A stretch of 45,580 nucleotides of DNA, from contig JAJQEL010000043.1 of NCBI GenBank assembly GCA_021201655.1, positions 1-45,580 on the forward strand, written 5' to 3'. The notes below the pieces were generated by a model that saw nothing but the letters and a program-made list of their open reading frames with translations, did not search any database and was not told the origin of the DNA. This stretch comes from Erysipelotrichaceae bacterium (GTDB lineage Bacteria > Bacillota_I > Bacilli_A > Erysipelotrichales > Coprobacillaceae). The position numbers were made by a program, and so were the translations under genes. Numbering within the stretch: position 1 is the stretch's first letter; every line of letters begins with the position of its first letter. Positions 1 to 8,940 of this stretch are shown piece after piece.

Positions 1-63
1 GCAGTATCTACTTTAGTTTATATTCCATTCTTACTTATCTATGAAAGACAAGATGCTCAGTAA
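1..63 (+). CDS. C-terminal end of a PTS sugar permease IIC (partial)
   Basis: Only the last 20 codons are inside the window, ending in TAA. The tail reads STLVYIPFLLIYERQDAQ, which resembles the C-terminus of lactose/cellobiose-type PTS EIIC permeases, where a last membrane segment ends in a Y-x-P-F-x-x-x-Y-[ED]-[KR]-Q motif. If so, it is the membrane channel importing and phosphorylating a beta-glucoside or similar sugar. The next gene, facing it on the other strand, is an RpiR-type sugar-phosphate regulator, which fits a sugar-uptake locus. The identification rests on a short tail only. Confidence 0.5.
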   Translation, partial: AVSTLVYIPFLLIYERQDAQ

Positions 64-86
64 GAAAAACAATTGAATACTATATT

Positions 87-118
87 AAAAGAAATCTTCT
101 AAATGGAAGATTTCTTTT
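87..118. terminator. Bidirectional terminator between PTS permease and RpiR gene
   Basis: A 13-bp perfect stem (AAAAGAAATCTTC / GAAGATTTCTTTT) with a 6-base loop and T-rich outer arms lies between two convergent genes, so it can end transcripts from both sides. Confidence 0.8.
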
Positions 119-136
119 TTATCTTATTGTAAAAAG

Positions 137-953
137 TTAATATTTTTCAATAATATTTTGCTTTTTTCCGAAAATTAATGAAATTAAAAAAATAATAGAA
201 TATTGCATAGATATAATTGATGTACCTGTACTTATAGCATCGTTATAATTAGGTAATGAAATTGTATCGAATAATATTGTATCTTGGCATAATTGAGATA
301 ATTGATTATATTTGTTATTCGAAAAAGAAATACGATATATATGATATTCTTGTAAGGTTTCAGCAATACTAATTATTGATTGATCATTATTATCGATGCT
401 TAATAAAATTGCAACGTGATGTTTGCGATTTACAATATTATTTAAATAGAATAAGTTGATATTATTTTGTAGTGTACATGGTATATTGACAGATTGTAAA
501 CCACTTTGTAAAAATGAACCAATAGCTTCACAAAAACCAGTCGCAAATATATCGACAGTAGATGCATTTAAGATTCTATTACAAATACGTATCATTGTAT
601 TACGATTTATTTTTAGATTAGTATTGGTAATTGATTTTTCATATATTTTGTTAAGAACAGCCTGAGCTTCATCATATGAAGAAAATGTATTACCACTATT
701 TTTTGTCTAATATATTATTAGACTTAAAATAATCTTCTCTTTCAACTGCTAAGATTGTCATAAATTCACGATAGGACTTAAATCCCATCTTTTGATAAAG
801 TCTCACCACTGTTGACTGAGATGTAAATGTCGCTTTAGCTAAATGGGTGCTAGCCATATTGTTGATATTATTAGATTCATCTAATAAATAATGTGCTATT
901 AATTTTTCCGAATCTGTTAAATTTTTTTCGTCTTTTAATTGATCGATAATCAT
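137..953 (-). pseudogene. MurR/RpiR-family transcriptional regulator, frameshifted in an A6 run
   Basis: The N-terminal part (85 codons from ATG at 953) is an RpiR helix-turn-helix domain: LTDSEKLIAHYLLDE, then STVVRLYQKMGFKSYREF. It stops with TAG at 696-698 directly after a run of six A (coding strand; 699-704). Removing one A restores the frame into a continuous C-terminal part down to 137 that looks like the SIS sugar-phosphate sensing domain, including an ILNASTVDIFATG segment. Together they give about 270 residues, normal for the family. Such proteins sense phosphosugars and control nearby PTS or catabolic genes. The DNA-binding half alone could still be made. A sequencing error, a recent mutation or a slippage-dependent switch cannot be told apart from one sequence. 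Confidence 0.8.
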
Positions 954-968
954 AATTTCACTTCCATT

Positions 969-1067
969 ATGAATAATTATATCAAGAAATATGAATAAAT
1001 CATGAATAATTCAATCATTTATATATATTGATTAATTAATGCAAATAAATTTCATTGTTATGAATAA
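969..1067. repeat. Four ATGAATAA repeats in front of the RpiR gene, likely operator
   Basis: ATGAATAA occurs at 969-976, 991-998, 1002-1009 and 1060-1067, all in one orientation. The first three are spaced 22 and 11 bases apart, that is two and one helical turns. A TATAAT -10 box for the regulator gene (976-981, minus strand) overlaps the first copy. The arrangement resembles a cooperative operator, probably for autoregulation, but no binding data exist. Confidence 0.45.
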
Positions 1068-1075
1068 ACTAACCA

Positions 1076-1831
1076 CTATGATAACATAATATCCAATACC
1101 ATCATAATTAAAAACCCCACCATACATGAAATAGCCCCATAATCCACATCATCCTTATTAATTGCTTCAGGTATCATATCCTCTACACAAACAAACAACA
1201 TCGCTCCTGCGGCAAAAGACAAGGCAAAAGGAAGTATATTATTAACAAGTGAGGCAAAGATATAGCCAATAATCGCTGCTGGTATTTCTACAATGCCTGA
1301 AAATTGACCATACATCATGGCTACAAACTTGTTCTTACCTGCTTCATGCATTGGTAAGGATATGGCTGTTCCTTCAGGAAAGTTTTGTATGCCTATACCT
1401 ATTGATAATATCAGTGCTGGTATGATGTTATTGGTTACCGATGCAAAAGCCACACCAACAGCTAAACCTTCGGGAATATTGTGTAAAGTCATAGCAAGCA
1501 TTAATAATTGATTCTTACTAAAATGAGAATCAATACCTTCAATTTCCCCTGATATCATATGCTCATGCGGTAATATATAATCAATCAATGATAAAAATAA
1601 AACCCCACATAAAAACCCAAAAGGGATAATGAGTAAATATATTTTATTTAAATCTTCTAATAAATCCATGGCAGGTAATATAAGTGAAAAAAATGATGCA
1701 GCAATCATAATACCAGCACTACTACCTAAAGCAATAGATACCAGATGCTTATTTTCTTTTTTAGTTAAATAAACGAGAGATGCTCCTAAAAAAGTCATCA
1801 GCCAATTAAAGATAATCGCACATATAAACAT
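1076..1831 (-). CDS. ZIP-family divalent metal transporter (ZupT/GufA-like)
   Basis: This 251-residue protein is an integral membrane importer of zinc and related divalent metals into the cytoplasm. About eight hydrophobic segments are visible. The two metal-binding helices carry the family signatures HNIPEG (residues 117-122) and QNFPEG (149-154). A short polar loop with PHEH and further histidine and acidic residues lies around 88-105, as in the variable metal loop of ZIP proteins. Length is normal for the bacterial GufA/ZupT branch. The ATG at 1831 is preceded by GAGGTG at good spacing. It is transcribed alone, in the same direction as the TPR gene upstream but separated from it by a terminator. 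Metal specificity cannot be read from sequence. Confidence 0.9.
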   Translation of the reverse strand: MFICAIIFNWLMTFLGASLVYLTKKENKHLVSIALGSSAGIMIAASFFSLILPAMDLLEDLNKIYLLIIPFGFLCGVLFLSLIDYILPHEHMISGEIEGIDSHFSKNQLLMLAMTLHNIPEGLAVGVAFASVTNNIIPALILSIGIGIQNFPEGTAISLPMHEAGKNKFVAMMYGQFSGIVEIPAAIIGYIFASLVNNILPFALSFAAGAMLFVCVEDMIPEAINKDDVDYGAISCMVGFLIMMVLDIMLS

Positions 1832-1883
1832 AAATACACCTCATAATAGTTTATGTTATATGTATATTTTGGTGAAAATAAAA

Positions 1884-1903
1884 AAACCGATATCAATCGG
1901 TTT
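1884..1903 (-). terminator. Terminator of the TPR/cold-shock-like gene
   Basis: An 8-bp stem AAACCGAT / ATCGGTTT with a 4-base loop is followed on the minus strand by a long T run. The TAA stop of the gene (1902-1904) overlaps the stem. Confidence 0.8.
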
Positions 1904-3152
1904 AATCATAAGAACGAGCTTGATCAATAGTTTTAAGAAGGATAGCTTTAGTAGAAGCTCTTTGTTTTTTAGCATCATAAGTCTTCATAACGCTATATTC
2001 AACAACATCTCTCTTCTCAACTTCTTCATCATAGATATAATCAGATTGTCTAAAGAATAAGTTATCTTCATCATGAACATAAATACTTCCAAATTCCTTA
2101 TCGCTATTATAATAAGCAACTCTTCCTTCTTTACGATCAATATAGTCATCCAAATGTTCCATTAATTGATTATAGAAACGATCATATAATGAAGAACTAT
2201 CTCTATTTACATAAGCTTCATCAATTTCGTTATCACTAACATCCATATCATTTTCTTCTTTAAGCTTATATACAAGAGCATTTGCTAAAGCAATTGTATC
2301 AGTATTCTTACCAGTCTTAACCATATCCAATACTTTTTCATAAAGATCTAACTTATCAATACTATATCCTTCGTTGAAGAACTTATAAACAAGATTTAGA
2401 TAAGCTTCTTTTTCTCTACCAGTATTCATATATAAGCTATATAAAACTTCAAAAGCGTCACCAGTAGGAATACGATTACCTAATGCTAGGAATTCATTCT
2501 CTGCTTCTTCGTATCTTTCTAACTTCACTAAAGCACTTGCACGATAATATTTAATCCAATTCTGATTATTATAGTGCCACTTTAATGATTGAGAAAATGC
2601 CATATTACTAGCTTCTACACATTTGGCATAGTCACCAGTTTCAAAAGCACTTCTTACTCTTAAGCGATACCATTTTTCTTTCTTTGATTCGAATTCCTTT
2701 CCATCCTTATTAACAAATGGTTCACCATTTAAAGCAACTACATCTAATTTATCTAAATAAGATGCTAACTTTGCATAATCAACAGGCTTAGTGTTGAGTA
2801 TGTGTCTTGTGACTTTGTTGATAGTTGCTTCATAAGGAGAATATTTTTCCTGTTTTGTGATAGAAAGTATTTCATCTACAATAGAGTAAAATAAGTTCTC
2901 TTTTTCGTTGATTGATTTTTCATCAATATTAATGAATTTATTGTAAAGGGCATATCCATAATAGTTTATAAAACCTGTCAATCCTTCATCTATCTGTAAG
3001 AAAGTTCTTCCTACTTCGATAGCATCATCCATTAGTCCTTGATTTTTTAATTCTCTTACATAATCCATAGCTTGAAAATCATTAAACGAGCTAGGATCTT
3101 CGTCAAAACGTCTTCTATAAATTGTCAAATCTTTTGGCTCACGTTTTTCCAC
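1902..3152 (-). CDS. TPR-repeat protein with a C-terminal cold-shock-like domain
   Basis: A 416-residue soluble protein with no signal or membrane segment. Residues from about 40 to 290 are alpha-helical with TPR-like pairs, for example FETGDYAKCVEASNMAFSQS and LVKLERYEEAENEFLALG. Residues from about 340 to 412 look like an OB-fold cold-shock domain: EGRVAYYNSDKEFGSIYV aligns with the G-x-V-x-x-[FY]-N-x-x-K-x-[FY]-G-x-I pattern, followed by NLFFRQSDYI and a second conserved half with V-E-Y-S-V. The aromatic residues of an RNA-contacting surface are present. A role in RNA binding or translation with the TPR part as protein scaffold is an inference. The start is GTG at 3152, chosen because GAGGTG lies about 7 bases upstream. 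It appears to be monocistronic. Confidence 0.65.
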   Translation of the reverse strand: MEKREPKDLTIYRRRFDEDPSSFNDFQAMDYVRELKNQGLMDDAIEVGRTFLQIDEGLTGFINYYGYALYNKFINIDEKSINEKENLFYSIVDEILSITKQEKYSPYEATINKVTRHILNTKPVDYAKLASYLDKLDVVALNGEPFVNKDGKEFESKKEKWYRLRVRSAFETGDYAKCVEASNMAFSQSLKWHYNNQNWIKYYRASALVKLERYEEAENEFLALGNRIPTGDAFEVLYSLYMNTGREKEAYLNLVYKFFNEGYSIDKLDLYEKVLDMVKTGKNTDTIALANALVYKLKEENDMDVSDNEIDEAYVNRDSSSLYDRFYNQLMEHLDDYIDRKEGRVAYYNSDKEFGSIYVHDEDNLFFRQSDYIYDEEVEKRDVVEYSVMKTYDAKKQRASTKAILLKTIDQARSYD

Positions 3153-3310
3153 GATTCATCACCTCGGTGTATATTATAACAAGTTTATGGAATATTGTGA
3201 AGAAAAAAAGAAAGTTTATTTTATTATGTGATTATGATACTTTAAAATCATATAATTGCTTTTTTAAGATTTTTACGTTATAATCTTAGCGCTTGAAAGG
3301 AGGCTTAAAA

Positions 3311-4687
3311 ATGAAATTATTTGAACAATATATGTTTAAACCTTTTATTAAAGAAACAATTGATGATTTAAAATTTAAAGAACCAACCAAAATTCAAAAA
3401 GAGGTGATTCCTTTAGTTTATAAGCATATTGATGTCATTGGAATATCCCAAACAGGAACAGGAAAAACGCATGCGTTTTTAATTCCAATTATGGATATGA
3501 TAGATGTTGATCAACCATGTGTCCAAGCTGTTATTACAGCTCCTACGAGAGAACTCGCAAGTCAAATCTATGAAGCTGCGCAATTATTTGTCAAACACAA
3601 TAAAGATATAAGAGTATCATTGATTATTGGTGGTAGTGATAAACAAAAAGCCATAAATAAATTAAGTACACAACCACATATTGTGATTGGTACACCAGGC
3701 AGAATTAAGGATTTATCTTTGGATGAACAAGCCTTAAAGATTACGACTGCAGATATCTTTGTCATTGATGAAGCAGATATGACTTTAGAGTTTGGTTATT
3801 TGGAAGATTTGGATGCTGTTTTAGGTAAAATGAAAGATAATCTGCAAATGATGGTCTTTTCAGCTACTATTCCGCAAATGTTAAGACCGTTCTTGAATAA
3901 ATATATGCATAATCCTAAACTTATTGAAATTGATAGTAAACTTACAACATCTAAGAATATTTCTCATTATCTTATTCCTACAAAACATAGGGACAGATAT
4001 GAGGTATTAAAATCAGTAATGGCTATTATTGATCCTTATATTTGTATTATCTTTTGTAATAAACGTACTGAAGTACAGGATATTGCTCATAAGTTAAGAA
4101 AAGATGGTTATAAGGTAGGAGAGATTCATGGAAATCTTGAACCAAGAGAAAGAAAGCAAATGATGCGTCGTATTAAGAATATGGAGTATCAATATATTGT
4201 CGCTACGGATATTGCAGCGAGAGGTATTGATATTGATGGCGTGAGTCATATTATTAATATGGAGTTTCCTAAGGAGTTGGATTTCTATATTCATCGTAGT
4301 GGCCGTTGTGGCAGAGGCAAGTATACGGGTGAATGTTATAGTATGTATGATACGAATAATCAAAGTTTGGTCGAAGCTTTAGAAAAGAAAGGGATTCATT
4401 TTGAAATGAAGGAACCTAAAGGTAATACTTTTGTTGACAGCAAAGAACGACAAAGACGTAAAAATCGAACAAAACATCAAACAGAGTTGGAAAGTAAGAT
4501 ATCTGGTATTGTTAGAAAACCAAGGAAAGTGAAACCAGGTTATAAGAAAAAACGTCAACGTGAAATTGATAAACTGGTGCGTAAAGAAAAACGTCAAATC
4601 ATTCAACAGGATATTAAACGTCAAAGAAAAGAACGCTATAAGCAGGCACAAAGAGAAAAACGTTTAAACGAGGAGAATAATTCATGA
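3311..4687 (+). CDS. cshB: DEAD-box RNA helicase, CshB-like
   Basis: This 458-residue ATP-dependent RNA helicase carries all family motifs in order: Q motif (FKEPTKIQ), motif I SQTGTGKT, Ia PTRELA, GG, Ib TPGR, II DEAD, III SAT, IV IIFCNK, V ARGID and [11 protein letters not shown] lysine/arginine-rich tail of about 80 residues follows the helicase core, as is common for RNA-anchoring extensions. Such proteins unwind rRNA or mRNA structure, often in ribosome assembly or at low temperature. The start is the ATG at 3311 behind AAAGGAGG; an upstream TTG at 3293 would place the ribosome site inside the gene. Its TGA overlaps the ATG of nfo, the same cshB-nfo pair as in Bacillus subtilis (yqfR-yqfS), which supports the CshB assignment. 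Confidence 0.9.
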   Translation: MKLFEQYMFKPFIKETIDDLKFKEPTKIQKEVIPLVYKHIDVIGISQTGTGKTHAFLIPIMDMIDVDQPCVQAVITAPTRELASQIYEAAQLFVKHNKDIRVSLIIGGSDKQKAINKLSTQPHIVIGTPGRIKDLSLDEQALKITTADIFVIDEADMTLEFGYLEDLDAVLGKMKDNLQMMVFSATIPQMLRPFLNKYMHNPKLIEIDSKLTTSKNISHYLIPTKHRDRYEVLKSVMAIIDPYICIIFCNKRTEVQDIAHKLRKDGYKVGEIHGNLEPRERKQMMRRIKNMEYQYIVATDIAARGIDIDGVSHIINMEFPKELDFYIHRSGRCGRGKYTGECYSMYDTNNQSLVEALEKKGIHFEMKEPKGNTFVDSKERQRRKNRTKHQTELESKISGIVRKPRKVKPGYKKKRQREIDKLVRKEKRQIIQQDIKRQRKERYKQAQREKRLNEENNS

Positions 4688-5544
4688 TTATAGGTTCTCA
4701 TGTATCAATGAAAGGCAAAGATATGCTTTATGGGGCTGTTCAAGAAGCGTTAAGCTACGATGCTAATACTTTCATGTTTTACACAGGTGCACCCCAAAAT
4801 ACGTTTAGAAAGCCTATTAATCAATTAAAAATTGAAGAAGCTCAAACACTAATGAAGGAAAACAATATGGATATCGACAAAGTGGTTGTCCATGCACCTT
4901 ATATTATTAATCTAGCTAATACAATTAAAAGTGAAACCTTTGATTTAGCAGTGAGATTTTTAAAAGAAGAAATTAATCGCTGTGAAGCTATTGGAGTATC
5001 ACGTATGGTTTTGCATCCTGGTAGTCATGTCAATGCAGGTGAACAGGTTGGACTTGATAAGATTGTTGAAGGTCTCAATATGGTTTTAGATCCTCATCAA
5101 CATGTCCATATTGCTTTAGAGACCATGGCAGGCAAGGGGAGCGAATTAGGCTATAGTTTTGATCAGCTCAAGTATATTATAGAACATATGGAGTACAATG
5201 AACTCTTAGGTGTTACTATTGATACATGTCATATGCATGATGCAGGTTATGATTTAACGAAGTTTGATGACATTTTAGCTGAATTTGATGCAAAGATTGG
5301 TATTGATAAAATATTAGTTGTGCATGTGAATGATTCTAAAAATCCTATCGCATCTCATAAAGATAGACATGAAAACATTGGTTATGGATATATTGGTTTT
5401 GATACATTAAATACCATAGTTCATCATCCACTGTTAAAAGATGTTCCTAAAATATTAGAAACACCTTATATCGAAGAACATGCACCTTATAAAGAAGAAA
5501 TAGACATGTTTAGAAAGCAAAAATTTAATGAAACATTAAAATAA
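4684..5544 (+). CDS. nfo: Endonuclease IV (apurinic/apyrimidinic endonuclease)
   Basis: A 286-residue enzyme of base-excision DNA repair that cuts the backbone 5' of abasic sites. It is a TIM-barrel with three zinc ions. Metal ligands and signatures are visible in order: GSHVSM near the N-terminus, VVHAPY (residue about 60), LHPGSH (about 110), ALETMAGKG (about 145), [13 protein letters not shown] (about 180), VVHVNDSK (about 215) and DRHENIGYG (about 230), ending near ILETPY. Length is normal. The start ATG overlaps the helicase stop (ATGA), so translation is probably coupled. A terminator begins at the stop codon. Confidence 0.97.
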   Translation: MIIGSHVSMKGKDMLYGAVQEALSYDANTFMFYTGAPQNTFRKPINQLKIEEAQTLMKENNMDIDKVVVHAPYIINLANTIKSETFDLAVRFLKEEINRCEAIGVSRMVLHPGSHVNAGEQVGLDKIVEGLNMVLDPHQHVHIALETMAGKGSELGYSFDQLKYIIEHMEYNELLGVTIDTCHMHDAGYDLTKFDDILAEFDAKIGIDKILVVHVNDSKNPIASHKDRHENIGYGYIGFDTLNTIVHHPLLKDVPKILETPYIEEHAPYKEEIDMFRKQKFNETLK

Positions 5545-5569
5545 AGAAGATTGATCATCAATCTTCTTT
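5543..5569 (+). terminator. Terminator after nfo, copy of the ispG 3' end
   Basis: A 12-bp perfect stem (AAAGAAGATTGA / TCAATCTTCTTT) with a 3-base loop starts at the nfo stop and has a T4 run. Its right arm plus the next bases, 5558-5577, are identical to 7299-7318, the end of ispG. Confidence 0.85.
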
Positions 5570-5642
5570 TGTCATTTGTTTTAATGGTAATCATATGATT
5601 TGTATGGTATAATTCTATTAAGCAAAAGAAAGGAGCATAATC

Positions 5643-7296
5643 ATGAAAAAGGTAGCTACAGGTGTAGATAATTTTAAAAAAATCATAGATGGTCATTATT
5701 ATTTTGTGGATAAATCTATGTTTATAGAAGATATTATCGATGAAGATGTTGCATTATATAATAGACCAAGAAGATTTGGAAAAACATTGAATATGAGTAT
5801 GCTTTACTATTTCTTTTCAATTAATGAGAAAGATAATGCTTATTTATTTGATGGTTTGGAAATATCAAAGCATGAAGAATTGATGAAGTATCAAAATCAA
5901 TATCCTGTGATATTTATCACTTTAAAAGATATGAAAAACAAAACATTTGATTTACAGGTTTCAAAATTTGGGGCTATCATTAGAAATGTTGTGTTGCAAC
6001 ATTTAGAATTATTGAATAGCCCATATCTAGACGAATCAGAAAAAGATATACTCAATGATTATAGATTTGGAAGAGCCAATATGACGGATCTAAAAGACTC
6101 ATTAATGAATCTCTCGGTATACTTATCTAAACATTATCATCAAAAAGTTATCACCTTGATAGATGAATATGATGTACCTTTATCCAGTGCTAGAGACAAT
6201 AATTATTTTGAAGATATGTCTTCTTTTATTTCAGGAGTATTTTCAACTGGCTTAAAAACCAATGATTATTTAGATAAAGGTATATTAACAGGATGTCTTA
6301 GAATAGCGAAGGAAAGTATCTTTACAGGGCTTAATAATTTTAATGTTTATGGTATTGCAGATGAAATATCATCAACTTATTTTGGATTTTCTTATGAAGA
6401 AGTTTATGATATGGTGAAATATTATCAAATTGAAGATAAAATAGATACAATAAAAGAATGGTATGATGGTTATTTATTTGGAAGTCATGAAATATATAAT
6501 CCGTGGAGTGTCTCAAAATATATACGTAAGATGGTTAAGGTAGGAGGTCATCCAGAATCATTTTGGGCTAATACTAGTGGCAATAGCATCGTTAGAGAAT
6601 ATATAGAAAAAGCAGATAACAAGATTCATGAAGAGTTTGAATTATTGATAAATAATAAATCAATAGTCAAAAAAGTGTTACCTGAAATAACCTATTTAGA
6701 GATGCAGGACAAGGAAAATATCTATAGTTTTTTGTTGTATACTGGTTATTTGAAGATCAAGTCGATTATTGATGAAACAGATCATATATATGAACTGGAA
6801 ATACCTAATAAAGAAGTCAAAAAAATATACGAAAATAGCTTTAATAAATGGTTTAAAGATTACAGCAAAACAATAAGCAATCAATTAATAAATGCCTTTC
6901 TTCAACAAGATGAAAAAAAAGGCACAACGCTTGCTTATACAGATTTTAAACAAAACTATTAGTTATCATGATGAAGTTGAAGCTTTTTATCATGGCTTTC
7001 TTGGTGGCTTGCTTATGTGTGATGGATATCGTATAAAATCAAATAGTGAGAGTGGCGATGGAAGATTTGATTTATCAGCTATACCTGAAGATTATAATGA
7101 TCCATGTCTTGTAATAGAATGCAAAATATCTGATGAAAGAAGACATTTAAAACAAGATAGTCAAAAAGCTATCAATCAGATTATTGAAAAGAATTATTTA
7201 GATGAATTTATAGCAGATGGTTATGATCCTATTTATGCTTATGGCATCTCTTTCTACAAAAAAACTTGTTATATTACAAAACTAAAAGAAGATTGA
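5643..7296 (+). pseudogene. AAA-ATPase-like / PD-(D/E)XK nuclease-like protein, frameshifted in an A8 run
   Basis: The first frame (5643-6962) is the AAA-ATPase-like domain common in gut Bacillota and Bacteroidota genomes: YFVDKSMFIEDII, the P-loop-like RPRRFGKT and a Walker B strand VITLIDEYD. At 6913-6920 a run of eight A occurs. Reading seven A would continue without interruption as DEKKAQRLLIQIL into the second frame, which ends at 7296. That part carries the family's C-terminal restriction-type nuclease fold: GRFDLSA, then LVIECKIS, matching D...E-x-K. The repaired product is about 550 residues, normal for the family, whose function is unknown (defence or mobile-element roles have been suggested). 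The start ATG at 5643 follows AAAGGAG. Slippage on A8 could still yield some full-length protein. Confidence 0.85.
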
Positions 7297-7311
7297 AATC
7301 AATCTTCTTTT
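7284..7311. terminator. Shared terminator of AAA-ATPase gene and ispG
   Basis: AAAAGAAGATTGA and TCAATCTTCTTTT form a near-perfect palindrome. Both stop codons (TGA at 7294-7296 on plus and at 7299-7301 on minus) lie inside it, so it ends two convergent genes. Confidence 0.85.
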
Positions 7312-8360
7312 GTCATTTTGAGTATTTCCTGTTTTAATGTTTCAACCATATCTTCTTGTTTTACTTTTCTAACAATTTCACCTTTTTTAAAAAGTAATCC
7401 TTCTTTAACACCACCAGCAATACCAATATCAGCATGCTTTGCTTCACCTGGACCATTTACGGCACAACCCATTATAGCAACTGTAATATCGCTATGGATA
7501 TTGTTTAAGAAATCTTCTATTTCATTTGCAACTGGAATTAAGTCATACTGAATACGCCCACAAGTTGGACATGATATAAGTGTTGGTACATTATTGATAA
7601 GCCCTAATTCTTTCAGTAATGTTTTTGCTACTTTAATTTCTTCCACAGGATCAGCACTTAAAGATACACGAATTGTATTACCAATCCCTTGATATAATAA
7701 AGTACCAATACCCAATGATGACTTAATCGTACCACCTAACTTGGTACCAGCTTCAGTCACACCAATATGGAGGGGACAATCAAATGTTTGACTTGCTAGA
7801 GTGTAGGCTTCAATGGTTAATAATGTATTAGATGATTTTAATGATATTGCATAATCATGAAAATCCAATGATTCTAATATGTCAATATGCTTCTTAGCAC
7901 TTTCAATCATGCCTTGAGCTGTTGGTTCGCCATACTTTTCTAATATCTCTTTTTCTAAAGAACCACCATTCACGCCAATACGAATAGGAATATGCTTTTC
8001 TTTACAAGCATCTACCACGGCTTTAACCTTCTCATAAGAACCAATATTACCAGGATTAATACGAATCTTATCAATACCTTGTTCAATACATATTAAAGCC
8101 AAACGATAATCAAAATGAATATCAGCAACCAAAGGTATATGTATACTTTGCTTAATTGTACTAATACTATTAGCATCCTCTTTGTCAAATACAGCTACTC
8201 TTACAAGTTCACAACCTGCATCTTCTAATTGTAATATTTGTTTAATAGTTGCATCAGTATCCTTTGTTTTTGTATTACACATTGATTGAATAATGACATG
8301 ATCATTACCACCTAATGTTAAATTACCTATTTTAAATGAACGTGTTTCATTTCTCTTCAT
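7299..8360 (-). CDS. ispG: 4-hydroxy-3-methylbut-2-enyl diphosphate synthase (flavodoxin/ferredoxin-dependent)
   Basis: A 353-residue enzyme of the MEP pathway that makes isoprenoid precursors. It reductively converts the cyclic diphosphate MEcPP to HMBPP with a [4Fe-4S] cluster. Seen here: N-terminal TIM-barrel with PVIQSM-like [24 protein letters not shown] and RINPGNIG, and the C-terminal cluster domain with CPTCGR (two cysteines, residue about 265) and [11 protein letters not shown] (third cysteine, about 300). Length is normal for the Bacillota form. In Bacillus subtilis ispG also lies close to nfo, so cshB, nfo and ispG look like an old neighbourhood interrupted by the AAA-ATPase gene. 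ATG at 8360 follows a GAGGT-type ribosome site. Confidence 0.97.
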   Translation of the reverse strand: MKRNETRSFKIGNLTLGGNDHVIIQSMCNTKTKDTDATIKQILQLEDAGCELVRVAVFDKEDANSISTIKQSIHIPLVADIHFDYRLALICIEQGIDKIRINPGNIGSYEKVKAVVDACKEKHIPIRIGVNGGSLEKEILEKYGEPTAQGMIESAKKHIDILESLDFHDYAISLKSSNTLLTIEAYTLASQTFDCPLHIGVTEAGTKLGGTIKSSLGIGTLLYQGIGNTIRVSLSADPVEEIKVAKTLLKELGLINNVPTLISCPTCGRIQYDLIPVANEIEDFLNNIHSDITVAIMGCAVNGPGEAKHADIGIAGGVKEGLLFKKGEIVRKVKQEDMVETLKQEILKMTKED

Positions 8361-8442
8361 ATGTTTACCTCACTTTTCTATTATTTTATCAAGATTTATC
8401 ATAAAAGTATAGTCTCATTCATAAATTAAACTAGGTGATATT

Positions 8443-8916
8443 ATGATACTTATGATAACAATCTTAGAATTCCTTATGGGTTCCTGTTTTCATTTTGTCT
8501 ATGATTATTTTCCTTATTTTCCTCTTTCACTAATATTTCCAATAAACGAAAGCATCTTTGAACATTTAAAACTCTCTTTATATCCTATGATATTTATCGA
8601 TATATATTTATATTTTAAGTACTATAAACAAGATAAACATATTCTATTTCCTTATCTTGTAGGATTACTTACTTCTATGTTAAGTATAGCTATGATCTAT
8701 TACTTTTATCATATTGGTTTAAATATTACAAGTTTATGGATTGATATAGGTTTATTATTTGTTGCATTACTCATAGGTAATAGTTTAACTTATGTGGCTT
8801 ATAATGATGGCTGGTATTTAAATATATATCTTACTATAGTCCTATTCATTATTATATTGATACTTATATCATATTGGACCTATTATCCTTTAAATTTACC
8901 TATTTTTATAAGCTAA
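8443..8916 (+). CDS. DUF6512-type integral membrane protein
   Basis: A 157-residue, very hydrophobic protein with about five membrane segments. The N-terminal stretch GSCFHFVYDYF followed by FPINESIFEHLKLSLYPM matches the pattern of the DUF6512 family, which I know only as uncharacterised membrane proteins of Bacillota: a G-x-x-x-H-F-x-Y motif and [PV]-N-E-S-x-[WF]-E-H-L-K. The conserved histidine and glutamates at the membrane edge might bind a ligand or metal, but no function is known. It stands alone between two divergent or convergent genes. ATG at 8443 follows a weak GGTGAT ribosome site. Confidence 0.75.
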   Translation: MILMITILEFLMGSCFHFVYDYFPYFPLSLIFPINESIFEHLKLSLYPMIFIDIYLYFKYYKQDKHILFPYLVGLLTSMLSIAMIYYFYHIGLNITSLWIDIGLLFVALLIGNSLTYVAYNDGWYLNIYLTIVLFIIILILISYWTYYPLNLPIFIS

Positions 8917-8940
8917 AAGCAATGATTTCTCATTGCTCAA
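8917..8940. terminator. Hairpin between DUF6512 gene and pepF
   Basis: AGCAATGA and TCATTGCT form an 8-bp stem with a TTTC loop between convergent stop codons; the pepF stop (8930) lies in it. The T run is short on both sides. Confidence 0.55.

Noticed and set aside
699-704. Programmed ribosomal frameshifting in the RpiR gene
   Set aside because: No stimulatory stem-loop or internal ribosome site is seen after the A6 run, and such regulation is not known for this family; a simple indel is more likely.
4379-4651. Minus-strand open frame rich in F and L opposite the helicase tail
   Set aside because: It mirrors the lysine-rich codons of the helicase C-terminus, which read as Phe/Leu on the other strand; no start signals.
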